A DNA stretch of 64,000 bases from Labilithrix sp. (lineage in GTDB: Bacteria; Myxococcota_A; Polyangia; Polyangiales; Polyangiaceae). The notes under the pieces were generated by a model. That model had not been told where the DNA came from and did not search any database. It saw only the letters and a program-made list of their open reading frames with translations. Both the position numbers and the translations under genes were made by a program. Positions 26,433 to 34,290 of the stretch are shown here, one piece after another (the stretch's first letter is position 1; every line of letters starts with the position of its first letter). The stretch lies in assembly GCA_019637155.1 (NCBI GenBank), contig JAHBWE010000005.1:310001-374000 (forward strand). Reading direction: 5' to 3'.

Positions 26433-28050
26433 CCGTCGGGAGTCGGCGCACGACGGGCTTCTTGATCCTGATTTTCGGCGGAGCCGAAGCTCCTTCTTCG
26501 TCCTTCTTCGCCGGTTTGAACAAGGTCGACGGGGCGCCCTCGGGGATCGCGTGGTTCTTGCGCCAGATCTGCTCGTACTCGTCGATGCGGCGATAGTCCC
26601 ACTGGATCATCATCTCGCGCAGACCGAGGAGCTCGACGGCGTTGAAGTTGACGGAGATGACCGCGGAGATCCGCGTCGCGTCACCGAGATCGAGGATGAA
26701 CGCCTCGAGATCTCCGCCGTACTGCTGCTCGATCGACGCCCGGTTCACCGTGAACCACTCGGACCCCGGGTAGGGCGTCGCGAAGAACGGCTTCACCATG
26801 ATGCCGAGCGTCTTCCAGGCCTCCATGTTCAGCCTGATCGACTCGAAGTCCTCCGCCGGGAATCCGATGATCTGGTTCGGGATCGGCCGGATACCGGCCT
26901 CGAGCGTCCAGAAGAAGCTCCGGATGTTCGTCTTCGGGGTCGCGCCTTTGCCGATCGTCTTCATCACGTGTGGCGCGAACGACTCATAGCCGTACACGAG
27001 ATGACTGCATCCGGCGTCGCGCATCTCCTTCAGGATCCCCGGATTGCATAGCGTCGCGTGGCTCGTGCCCGACCAGTGGACGCCCTTCCACGTCTCGCCG
27101 AGCGGGCGGCCTTCCGCGAGATAGTCCGGCTGGAGGCCGTTCTCCTTCCAGAGCCTGCAGATCTCCTTCATCCACACGCGGCCGGAGTACTGGTCCATCG
27201 TCATCAGGTTCTCGTCGAGGAACGTGATGAAGTTGACGCCGTACTTGTCGTGAGCGTGCTTCGCGAGCCGGACGACGTACTCTGGGGAGTGGTAGCGGAT
27301 GGAGCGCGTGTATGCGCCTGGACGGTCGAACTCGACGTTCGTGGTCCCGTCCTCCTCCTCGACGTACCGCATGTCTCCGGCGATGCCGAGGTGGTAGCAG
27401 TAGCGGCAGATGAGTGAGCACCCGTAGCTTGCGTTGATGTCGAGTCGACGCGAGGCCAGCATGCCGGCCTCGGAGTAGAGGACCTGGCTGTTGGGGAAGT
27501 AGACTTCCTCGAGCGGGAACAGATCCCAGGCCGGGAAGGGAAGCGTGTCGAGATCGTGCACGAGCTCACGCTGCGCGGCGACGTGCAGGCGACCGTCTGC
27601 GAGGCGCGAGATGGTCCCCGCGACGTCATCGAACTTGCGCGTGCCGGCGTCGACGCGCTCGAGCACCTCCGGGAAGGTCAAGAACGCCTCCCCGATCACG
27701 CCGACGTCGACCTCGGGCAGCCACGTCATCATCTCGCGGGGGAGGGACGTGAGGACCCCTCCCCCCAGCACGATGAGCGCGTTCGGCGCGAAGGCGCGCG
27801 CCGCGCGGACGATGCTCTTCACCGACGCGTACGCGGTCGTGATCCCGCCGAGCGCGACGACGTCCCAAGCGTCGGCCTCGAGCACCTCGCGCAGCACCTG
27901 CGCGCCCTTTCGCCAGGCGTTCTCGTCGTAAACTTGGACCTGGTGGCCCTTTTCCATGGCGATGGCCGCGAGGAGCGCGATCCCGTACGGGACGTGACGC
28001 GGGACGTCTTCCTCGCGGACGAGGGGGTTGACGAAGAGGATCTTGGCCAT
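26425..28050 (-). CDS. B12-binding-domain radical SAM protein
   Basis: A 541-residue class B-type radical SAM enzyme. Residues 1-130 form a Rossmann-like cobalamin-binding domain (ILFVNPLVREEDVPRHVPYG start, IVLGGGVLTSLP). The radical SAM core begins with the cluster motif CSLICRYC (Cys211, Cys215, Cys218). The C-terminal 40 residues are Lys/Pro-rich and probably disordered. Family members methylate unreactive carbons or rearrange sugars and cofactors. It is the last gene of the neuB-amidotransferase-ptmE-orf68-DUF115 operon, so a nonulosonic acid or its glycoconjugate is the most likely substrate; this is inference. ATG 28050 is well inside the longer open frame and matches the family start. 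Confidence 0.85.
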   Translation of the reverse strand: MAKILFVNPLVREEDVPRHVPYGIALLAAIAMEKGHQVQVYDENAWRKGAQVLREVLEADAWDVVALGGITTAYASVKSIVRAARAFAPNALIVLGGGVLTSLPREMMTWLPEVDVGVIGEAFLTFPEVLERVDAGTRKFDDVAGTISRLADGRLHVAAQRELVHDLDTLPFPAWDLFPLEEVYFPNSQVLYSEAGMLASRRLDINASYGCSLICRYCYHLGIAGDMRYVEEEDGTTNVEFDRPGAYTRSIRYHSPEYVVRLAKHAHDKYGVNFITFLDENLMTMDQYSGRVWMKEICRLWKENGLQPDYLAEGRPLGETWKGVHWSGTSHATLCNPGILKEMRDAGCSHLVYGYESFAPHVMKTIGKGATPKTNIRSFFWTLEAGIRPIPNQIIGFPAEDFESIRLNMEAWKTLGIMVKPFFATPYPGSEWFTVNRASIEQQYGGDLEAFILDLGDATRISAVISVNFNAVELLGLREMMIQWDYRRIDEYEQIWRKNHAIPEGAPSTLFKPAKKDEEGASAPPKIRIKKPVVRRLPTVN

Positions 28051-28076
28051 GGCATTCCTTGTGTTGCTGGTGCCCG

Positions 28077-29108
28077 TTAAGAAAGTTCGGCGACGAACGC
28101 CTCGAGCGGCATCGTCGTGATCCCGTCCCCGAAAATGATCCCGCCGCCGGTGCAGTTGATCGTCTTCGCGTCCGACTCGGCGACCATTTGGAGGAAGCAC
28201 TCGCGGTACCACATGTACGCGGGGTCCGTATAAAACCAGGCGCCCAGGTCCGGGTTGCGGAGGCGCATGAAGATCGAGCCGAGGTTCTCCTTGCCGACGA
28301 GATCGACCGCTTCCCGATAGTACTGCGTCGCCTCGTATGGCGTGTCCTCGTAGTAGGCGAAGTCCATTCCCGTGAGCGCGACGCGCTTCTTTTCGAGGAC
28401 CTCGGTCGCCATCATCCAGCAGCACGTGCCGACGTTCCCGCCGCCGTTGATGCATGGGAAGCCGTTCATCTCGAAGATCTCGCGCGTCGCGCTCTCGGGC
28501 GCGTCGGGATCATCGAGCATTGGGTTCCACCAGTAGACGTCCATGCCGCAGTCGACGACGCGCCGGACGACGGCCTTGGAGGCCGACGTGCTGAGCGCGA
28601 TCTTCATCTTCGGCGCGTGTTCTGCGAGCAGGGCAAGAACCTCGCGGTTCGTCTCGAGCTCGGCGGCGAACGCGTCATCCATGTCCTGGCGCCGGAAGTA
28701 GTCGTCCTTACGGAGCGTCTCCTCCGTCAGCTCGGGGTCGCCGAACCAACGCACGATCCGCGTCGCATGCGAGTCGACGGTGACCACGAGGTGCGGGACG
28801 ATTCCGTTCTTCAGGAGGTAGCGGATCGCGCTGTCGGTGCAGATGATCGTGCCGCGGTAGTCCTTCAGGTACCGCGCCGGGTCATGGCGCCGGATGCTCG
28901 GACCGGCGCCGACGATGACCGCCGAGTCACCTTCGCCGAGCGAGCTTCGACGCAGCGCCGCGAGCGAGCGGCCGCGCGCGCGGTGCTCGAAGTTGTCCTT
29001 CGCGTTCGCGACGGAGGTTGGACCGACACGGTGCCACGTGAGCGCGCCGAGCTCGGCGACGATCTTGCGGCCGAGGCCGCCGTCCGCGTCCGAGCTCTCG
29101 GCGGTCAC
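28077..29108 (-). CDS. DUF115 / MptE-like (Maf-related) protein
   Basis: A 343-residue protein of the 6-hydroxymethylpterin diphosphokinase MptE-like/DUF115 fold. Characteristic segments are AVIVGAGPSIRRHDPA (Gly-rich nucleotide loop, about residues 53-68), TDSAIRYLLKNGIVPHLVVTVD, and the later block NGGGNVGTCCWMMATEVL leading to VALTGMDFAYYED. The same domain forms the core of Maf proteins that transfer pseudaminic or legionaminic acid onto flagellin. Its place in a nonulosonic acid operon makes a Maf-like CMP-nonulosonate transferase the best hypothesis; a pterin role is unlikely here. GTG start at 29108 overlaps the preceding small gene's stop (GTGA). Confidence 0.75.
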   Translation of the reverse strand: MTAESSDADGGLGRKIVAELGALTWHRVGPTSVANAKDNFEHRARGRSLAALRRSSLGEGDSAVIVGAGPSIRRHDPARYLKDYRGTIICTDSAIRYLLKNGIVPHLVVTVDSHATRIVRWFGDPELTEETLRKDDYFRRQDMDDAFAAELETNREVLALLAEHAPKMKIALSTSASKAVVRRVVDCGMDVYWWNPMLDDPDAPESATREIFEMNGFPCINGGGNVGTCCWMMATEVLEKKRVALTGMDFAYYEDTPYEATQYYREAVDLVGKENLGSIFMRLRNPDLGAWFYTDPAYMWYRECFLQMVAESDAKTINCTGGGIIFGDGITTMPLEAFVAELS

Positions 29109-29311
29109 TTCTCGTCGTCCTTCGCCGGTTTGGCGTCGGGTGCGGTCTTGTCCCAGATGACCTTCTTCTTCGCGACGAACGCGATGCTCCCGCCGAGCCG
29201 CTTCAACGCCTCTCGCTCGAAGCGCGCCTCGACCGTCTCCGGTACCTCGGTGGCGTCGGCGACCTCGACCTTCTTCTTCGTTTCGAAATTGCCTTTTAGG
29301 ACACTCGACAT
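29105..29311 (-). CDS. small charged protein of unknown function (68 aa)
   Basis: A 68-residue soluble protein, Lys/Glu-rich, without cysteine, signal peptide or membrane segment. A middle part (ARFEREALKRLGGSIAFVAKKKVIW) may form a short helix and strand; the ends look disordered (DAKPAKDDEK tail). A strong purine-rich ribosome binding site (GAGGAAAGAGG) precedes the ATG and the stop overlaps the DUF115 gene, so it is very probably translated. I do not recognise a family. A partner or chaperone of the DUF115 protein, or a substrate of the downstream radical SAM enzyme, are both possible. Confidence 0.6.
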   Translation of the reverse strand: MSSVLKGNFETKKKVEVADATEVPETVEARFEREALKRLGGSIAFVAKKKVIWDKTAPDAKPAKDDEK

Positions 29312-29341
29312 GAGACCTCTTTCCTCTCGTTGGCGGAGCCG

Positions 29342-30385
29342 TTACGCGTCTTCGCCGCGCGCCTCGTAGAGCTGCTCGCGTTGGCCGACGTCGATCCAGT
29401 CCTCCTCGATCTCGAACGCACGCACGAGATCGCCGTGCGCGAGGCACGCCTCGAGCAGCCCTGGCATCGAGGCCTCACCCGGGGGGACGCGCTCGAGCAC
29501 AGCGGGCGAGAGGACATACATCCCGGCGTTGATGATCCTTCCGTGCCGCGGCTTCTCCTCGATGCGCACGACGCGGGAGTCCTCGAGGTCCACGCAGCCA
29601 AACGGGATGGTGTGGAAGTACGGGCGGACCGCGAGCGTCGCTGCCTGTCCGCCGCTCTCGTGGAAGTCGAGCATCGACCCCAGGTCCGCCTGCGTGACGA
29701 GGTCACCGTTGAGGACGAGGAGCGGGACGCGCGGGCGTGAGGGCAGGAGTGACAGCGCGCCGCCGGTACCGAGGGGCCGCTCCTCGCGCAGGTACTCGAT
29801 CGTGCAGCCGAACCGAGCGCCGTCGCCGAAGTGGGCTTCGATGACGTGCCCGAGGTAGTTGATCGCGAGGAAGATTCGACGCACGCCGAAGCCGACGAGG
29901 TGAAGGACCAGGCGCTCCAGGATCGGTCGTCCCGCGACGCGCACCATCGGCTTCGGTAGGTGCGTCGTGATCGCGCCGAGGCGTGTTCCGCGGCCTCCCA
30001 CCATGATCACCGCCCAGTTTTCGCGGTCGTCAGCGCGGAGCACGTCGTGGAGCTGATGGAGCCCGACGAGCAACCCTTTCTCGTCGACGATCGGGATCGC
30101 GTCGAGGTGTCGCGCGTGCATGAGGTCGAGGACCGCGGTCCGGCTCAGGCTCGGCTCGACGGCCGTGAACGAGCGGTTGAGGAGACCGGTCAGGGGGGTC
30201 TCGAGCGATGCCCCTCCGAGGAGCGCGCGCCGCGCGTCGCCGTCGGTCATGATGCCGACGATGTCTCCGCGTTCACCCGTCGCGACGGCGACACGCATTC
30301 CACCACGTTCGAGCGTGAGGAATACGTCGCGCAGCGTCCCTTCGATCGAGACCTGCCACGGGTGGCGAAGCGCGGCGCTCGACAT
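29342..30385 (-). CDS. CBS-domain sugar-phosphate nucleotidyltransferase (PtmE/LegX-like)
   Basis: A 347-residue fusion. Residues 10-120 form a pair of CBS domains (GIMTDGDARRALL, LDAIPIVDEKG). From residue 125 a nucleotidyltransferase domain begins with VIMVGGRGTRLGAITTHLPKPMV and continues with the product-binding LVLNGDLVTQ and GIINAGMY-like RIINAGMYVLSP segments. In Campylobacter jejuni PtmE has the same layout and makes GDP-glucosamine for legionaminic acid synthesis. It lies directly between the amidotransferase gene (no gap) and the small protein gene. CBS domains suggest allosteric control by an adenine nucleotide. The GDP specificity is inferred from the homologue. Confidence 0.85.
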   Translation of the reverse strand: MSSAALRHPWQVSIEGTLRDVFLTLERGGMRVAVATGERGDIVGIMTDGDARRALLGGASLETPLTGLLNRSFTAVEPSLSRTAVLDLMHARHLDAIPIVDEKGLLVGLHQLHDVLRADDRENWAVIMVGGRGTRLGAITTHLPKPMVRVAGRPILERLVLHLVGFGVRRIFLAINYLGHVIEAHFGDGARFGCTIEYLREERPLGTGGALSLLPSRPRVPLLVLNGDLVTQADLGSMLDFHESGGQAATLAVRPYFHTIPFGCVDLEDSRVVRIEEKPRHGRIINAGMYVLSPAVLERVPPGEASMPGLLEACLAHGDLVRAFEIEEDWIDVGQREQLYEARGEDA

Positions 30386-31654
30386 TTACGCAGCAGCCTC
30401 CCAGACGTTGTGTCGGAGCTTCCACGTGTCGCCGTCCTTCCTCCAGAGATGAGGCGAGCGGAACTCGTCGGCGAGCGCGAGGAAGCTCTCCTTCGTCATC
30501 ACCGGTCGCGCGAGCTCCGCGTGAGCGCGCGGGAAGGTCTTCTCGTCGATCGTGAGGTACTGGAAGAGCTCGTCCGCGAAGCGGTCCGGGAACTCGCCGT
30601 CGAATCGTCGCACCAGCGCGACCGCCTCGTCGCGCGTGACGTCCCCCGAACGCACCTCCTGGGCGGCGTCGTACGAGGCGCGGCCGAGGCCGAACTTGAT
30701 CCAGGTCGTCCAGTAGTGAAGGTCGTCGATCCGATCGTCGATCGAGTTGTACTTGCTGTACGTGCCGGGGGTCCGCTCGGGCGAGGCCTCGAAGTTCCCG
30801 TTCTCGACCGCGCAGTAGTAGCAGGCTTGCGGGTGCCACTTCAGGTAGTAGCCGAGGTAGTGAACCTCGACCTTCTTCTGAGCGAGTCGCTCGGGATCCT
30901 CGGGAAGGTAGGGGGCGACGTCCACGGCGCCGAGGCCGAAGCGTCGATCGAGCTCCGTGAGCGACGTTCCGCTCAGGAAGACGCGGTCCGGATCGCCTAG
31001 GGCGTAGTACCTGTAGTCGCGCTTCGCCTGACCGAAGTCCTTGATCGCGTTGCCGTACTCCGCCTCGTTTTCGCCGTAGAAGACGAGCGGGATGTCGAAG
31101 AGGGTGGCTAGCTTCGGGGCGAGGTTCTTCTGGCCGAGAATGAACGGCTGGAAGGGATGGAAGAGGTTGTCGACCGCGAGGCGCGTGAGCAGCCGCTGCG
31201 TCCGGCCGTTCGGCGTCATGAGGTAGTTGTCGAACCCGGCGTGGATCCAGCCCTGCTGGTTGCGCCATCCCCACTCCGTGTAGATGTGCGGTGCCCAGGT
31301 GCACGTGAGCGGGTGCATCCCGTACTCGTATTTGAGCTTGTACGCCGCGTAGAAGCTGTCCTTGCCGCCGGAGCCCGGGACGAGGCAATCGTACTTTCCG
31401 TCGTTGCGCCGGTACCTGTCGCAGAGTGCGCGGAGCTCGCGGTCCCGTTCCACCCAGTCGATCGACTTCTTCTTCTCGGCCACGCGGCAGGCGTCGCAGA
31501 CGCCCTCGGCATCGAGCGCGAGGACCTCCTTCTTCGTGTCCTTCGTATGCTCGAACTCGACGGCGGAGTTCGGGCGCTGATTCGACATCACGCACCGCGT
31601 GCAGAACCGTACGGTGGACGGAAGGCCGTAGAAGGCAGGAAAAGTCTCGGACAT
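30386..31654 (-). CDS. N-acetyl sugar amidotransferase (PseA/PtmG-like)
   Basis: A 422-residue ATP-pyrophosphatase of the PseA family, predicted to turn an N-acetyl group of a nonulosonic acid into an acetamidino group. Zinc cysteines Cys18/Cys21 and Cys53/Cys56 flank a charged loop, the PP-loop is VPGSGGKDS (residues 92-100), and a further Cys pair lies in HPQACYYCAVENGNF. PseA makes Pse5Ac7Am and PtmG the legionaminic counterpart; the neighbours neuB, neuC and ptmE favour the legionaminic type. A second, distinct HisF-HisH pair encoded divergently (32.9-34.3 kb) would supply ammonia. It is 100 nt downstream of neuB. Confidence 0.88.
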   Translation of the reverse strand: MSETFPAFYGLPSTVRFCTRCVMSNQRPNSAVEFEHTKDTKKEVLALDAEGVCDACRVAEKKKSIDWVERDRELRALCDRYRRNDGKYDCLVPGSGGKDSFYAAYKLKYEYGMHPLTCTWAPHIYTEWGWRNQQGWIHAGFDNYLMTPNGRTQRLLTRLAVDNLFHPFQPFILGQKNLAPKLATLFDIPLVFYGENEAEYGNAIKDFGQAKRDYRYYALGDPDRVFLSGTSLTELDRRFGLGAVDVAPYLPEDPERLAQKKVEVHYLGYYLKWHPQACYYCAVENGNFEASPERTPGTYSKYNSIDDRIDDLHYWTTWIKFGLGRASYDAAQEVRSGDVTRDEAVALVRRFDGEFPDRFADELFQYLTIDEKTFPRAHAELARPVMTKESFLALADEFRSPHLWRKDGDTWKLRHNVWEAAA

Positions 31655-31754
31655 AGGGGCTCCGGGCGGATCGGCGGTTCTATAACGCGGCGAGGTCCCG
31701 CGGTCCATCGGCCGACATGGTGGGTGCGCCGAGCGCGCTGGACGTTCACGAGGA

Positions 31755-32819
31755 TCAGAGCTCGATCGCGTCGTCGACCGCATAGTCGCGGGTCGCGATG
31801 TGGCCGATGAGCTCTTCGACGCGCATCGGAGAGAGGCCGCCGCCCGGACGCTTCATCGCCAGCATGTCGGCCACGAAGCGCGTGCCGGCTGCGATCGGCA
31901 CGCGCGCGACGATGCTGCGCCGTGCCGCATCGACGTTACGGCGCTCCGCGCTGCCGACCCGCTTGCGGGTGTCACCGAGCGCGAGCTCGACCGCGCGGAT
32001 GCTGCGGACGAGCTCGCCCAGCTCCGCGGGTGCGAGCGAGGCCCGGTGGTCGGGACCAGGCAGCGCCTTGTCGGTCGTGAAATGTTTCTCGATGATGCTC
32101 GCGCCGAGGGCGACCGCCGCGATCGATGCGACGAGGCCGTCCGTATGGTCGGAGTAGCCGACCGGGAGACCGAACGCGCGGGCGAGCGTCTCGATCGCGC
32201 GGAGGTTCGTCTCCTCGATCGGCGCCGGGTACTCGGTCGTGCAATGGAGGAGCGACACGCGGCTGACGAGGGCCGCGTGGCCCTCGTCGCTCGACAGCGC
32301 GTCGCGGGGGCGGAGCGCTTTCGCGAGGTAGGTCGACGCAAGCACGCCGAGCGCGTCCTCGATGTCGCCGAGCGTGCTCATGCCGGAGGAGAGGATGAGA
32401 GGGAGCGCAGTCCGCGCCGCAGCCTCGAGGAGAGGACGATGGGTGATGTCACCGGACCCGAGCTTGAGCCGTCCGACGCCGAGCTCGACGAGGAGTCCCA
32501 AGCTCTCCTCGTCGAACGGCGTCGACATGAACTCGATCCCGCGCGCCCGCGCGTGCGCGGCGAGGTCTGCGAAGTCGCGCGGCGCCAGCTGCAGGCGCTC
32601 GAGCATCGCGTGCTGGCTCTCGCCCTCCGCGGTCGTGACGCGCTGGTAGTCGGCCTTCGGTGCGCGCGCGCTGACGAGCTTCTCGGCGCGGAACGCCTGG
32701 AACTTCACCGCGTCGGCGCCGGCGGCGGCGGCCTCGTCGATCAGCCTGCGCGCGAGATCGACGGAGCCGTTGTGGTTCACGCCGGCCTCCGCGATGATGA
32801 ACGTCTTCGGTCGCGCCAT
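31755..32819 (-). CDS. neuB: nonulosonic acid synthase (NeuB/LegI family)
   Basis: A 354-residue enzyme that condenses phosphoenolpyruvate with an N-acylated hexose to a nine-carbon acid. The TIM barrel shows FIIAEAGVNHNGSVDLA (residues 5-21), DAVKFQAF, SSGMSTLGDIE, LLHCTTEYPAP, GYSDHTDG and EKHFTTDKALPGPDH. A C-terminal SAF/antifreeze-like domain (from about residue 290) completes the family layout. The 6-deoxy diamino-sugar genes elsewhere in the locus point to legionaminic acid synthase (LegI) rather than sialic acid synthase. The ATG at 32819 is well supported by the family start; it is divergent from hisF across 58 nt. Confidence 0.93.
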   Translation of the reverse strand: MARPKTFIIAEAGVNHNGSVDLARRLIDEAAAAGADAVKFQAFRAEKLVSARAPKADYQRVTTAEGESQHAMLERLQLAPRDFADLAAHARARGIEFMSTPFDEESLGLLVELGVGRLKLGSGDITHRPLLEAAARTALPLILSSGMSTLGDIEDALGVLASTYLAKALRPRDALSSDEGHAALVSRVSLLHCTTEYPAPIEETNLRAIETLARAFGLPVGYSDHTDGLVASIAAVALGASIIEKHFTTDKALPGPDHRASLAPAELGELVRSIRAVELALGDTRKRVGSAERRNVDAARRSIVARVPIAAGTRFVADMLAMKRPGGGLSPMRVEELIGHIATRDYAVDDAIEL

Positions 32820-32850
32820 TTGCGTCTCCAGGCAGTCCTTGCTGTTCGGG

Positions 32851-32862
32851 CCGCGGCCGCGG
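32851..32862. promoter_or_regulatory. 12-bp perfect palindrome in the neuB/hisF divergent spacer
   Basis: CCGCGGCCGCGG lies near the middle of the 58-nt region between the starts of neuB and hisF. A regulator binding here could control both arms of the nonulosonate block. In a 70% GC genome such a palindrome may also be chance. Confidence 0.25.
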
Positions 32863-32877
32863 TACGTAGTAGGCCTC

Positions 32878-33666
32878 ATGCCTGAGGCGCCGAGCCGGCC
32901 TCCTGGAAGCGTACCTCGTCTCATCGCGCGCCTCGACATCAAGGCGCCGCAGGGCCTCGTGAAGGGCATCCACCTCGAGGGGTTTCGCGTCGTCGGCGAT
33001 CCCGGCGAGCGCGCGCCAGCGTACTACGAGGGCGGCGCCGACGAGCTCGTCTACATGGACGTCGTCGCGAGCCTCTACGAGCGCAACAGCCTCACCGAGC
33101 TCGTCTCGGCGACGGCCGAGCGCATCTTCGTCCCGCTCACCGTCGGCGGCGGCATTCGCAGCGTCGACGACGTTCATCGCCTCCTTCGCGCGGGCGCGGA
33201 CAAGGTCGCGATCAACACCGCCGCGATCCGAAGGCCGGAGCTGATCCGCGAAGCCGCGCGGACGTTCGGCTCGCAGTGCATCGTCCTCTCCGTCGAGGCG
33301 AAGCGGCGCGCGAAGGGCACGGGCTGGGAGGCGTACACCGACAACGGGCGCGAGCGGACCGGGCGCGACGTCGTCGAGTGGATCCAGGAAGCTTGCGACC
33401 TCGGAGCTGGAGAGGTGCTGCTCACGAGCGTCGACCGTGAGGGGACGCGACGAGGCTTCGACCTCGAGCTCGTCGCCGCGGTCGGCGCGAAGCTCTCGGT
33501 GCCCCTCATCGCGTGCGGTGGGGCGGGGAAGGTCGACGACATCGCGAGCGCGCTCGAACGCGGGGCCGACGCCGTCGCGCTCGCGAGCGTGCTCCACTAC
33601 GACATGGAGACGTTCGCCTCGTTGAAGGCCGGCCTCCGCGATCGTGGCTTCGAGGTGCGCTCGTGA
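32878..33666 (+). CDS. hisF: HisF-like ammonia-channel subunit of the second acetamidino module
   Basis: A 262-residue (beta/alpha)8 barrel. The first catalytic acid of HisF is kept (LIARLDIKAPQGLVKG), but the second (Asp130 equivalent) is Glu (VLSVEAKRR), and the usual KDGRVVKG loop is altered to KAPQGLVKGIHLEG. The segments YMDVVASLY, TVGGGIRSVDD, TSVDREGT and CGGAGKVDD are conserved. This form is seen in nonulosonate loci next to PseA/PtmG-type amidotransferases. Gene order is hisF-hisH, the reverse of the first module. It overlaps hisH by 4 nt (GTGA). Confidence 0.85.
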   Translation: MPEAPSRPPGSVPRLIARLDIKAPQGLVKGIHLEGFRVVGDPGERAPAYYEGGADELVYMDVVASLYERNSLTELVSATAERIFVPLTVGGGIRSVDDVHRLLRAGADKVAINTAAIRRPELIREAARTFGSQCIVLSVEAKRRAKGTGWEAYTDNGRERTGRDVVEWIQEACDLGAGEVLLTSVDREGTRRGFDLELVAAVGAKLSVPLIACGGAGKVDDIASALERGADAVALASVLHYDMETFASLKAGLRDRGFEVRS

Positions 33667-34286
33667 CCCGCGTCGTCGTCCTCGATTACGGGCTCGGTAA
33701 CCTCTACAGCGTCATCAAGGCGCTCCGGCACGAGGGGGGCGACGTCGTCGTCTCCTCGAACGGCGCCGAGCTCGAGGACGCGTCGCGCGTCGTCCTCCCA
33801 GGCGTCGGCGCCTTCGCCGACGGGATGCGCGAGCTCGACGGGCGCGGCCTCGTCGAGCCGCTGCACCGGTACATGGACCGCGGGCGCCCGCTCCTCGGGA
33901 TCTGCCTCGGCATGCAGCTCCTCCTCGGCGCGAGCGTCGAGTTCGGGCACACCGTCGGCCTCGGGCGCATCCCCGGGACCGTCGTGCGGATCGTCGTCGG
34001 CGCCGGCGCGAAGGTCCCGCACGTCGGGTGGAACGCGCTCGTCGAGTCGCGTCCGTGGAAGGAGACGCCGCTCGACGGTCTCCAGGACCAACGGCCGATG
34101 GTCTACTTCGTTCACTCGTACGCCGCGGAGCCGACGAACGCCGCGGATCGCCTCGCCGAGGTCGATTACGGGGGGGCTCGTCTCACCGCCGCCGTCGCGC
34201 GCGACAACGTCGTCGGCGTCCAGTTCCATCCCGAGATGAGCGGCCTGGTCGGTCTCGCCGTCGTCCGCCGGTTCCTTCGCGGATAA
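33663..34286 (+). CDS. hisH: HisH-like glutaminase subunit of the second acetamidino module
   Basis: A 207-residue class I glutamine amidotransferase with intact catalytic residues: Cys81 in GICLGMQLL, His189 and Glu191 in GVQFHPEMSG. It should hydrolyse glutamine and deliver ammonia through the adjacent HisF-like barrel to the PseA-type amidotransferase. GTG start at 33663 overlaps the hisF stop. It lies 4 nt before the 2-epimerase gene. A role in histidine synthesis cannot be formally excluded, but no other his gene is near and the HisF partner is atypical. Confidence 0.85.
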   Translation: MTRVVVLDYGLGNLYSVIKALRHEGGDVVVSSNGAELEDASRVVLPGVGAFADGMRELDGRGLVEPLHRYMDRGRPLLGICLGMQLLLGASVEFGHTVGLGRIPGTVVRIVVGAGAKVPHVGWNALVESRPWKETPLDGLQDQRPMVYFVHSYAAEPTNAADRLAEVDYGGARLTAAVARDNVVGVQFHPEMSGLVGLAVVRRFLRG

Positions 34287-34290
34287 CCTC

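Noticed and set aside
28077-29108. pterin biosynthesis enzyme (MptE)
   Set aside because: The family name suggests it, but the gene sits within a nonulosonate operon and the same domain is the core of Maf glycosyltransferases.
29105-29311. RiPP precursor for the nearby radical SAM enzyme
   Set aside because: No leader/core division, no Cys/Ser/Thr-rich core, and the radical SAM enzyme is of the B12-domain type without a SPASM or peptide-recognition domain; kept only as a weak alternative.
32878-34286. hisF-hisH as the histidine-biosynthesis imidazole glycerol phosphate synthase
   Set aside because: The HisF has Glu at the Asp130 position and an altered N-terminal loop, no other his gene is near, and the pair lies within a neuB/neuC/amidotransferase block.
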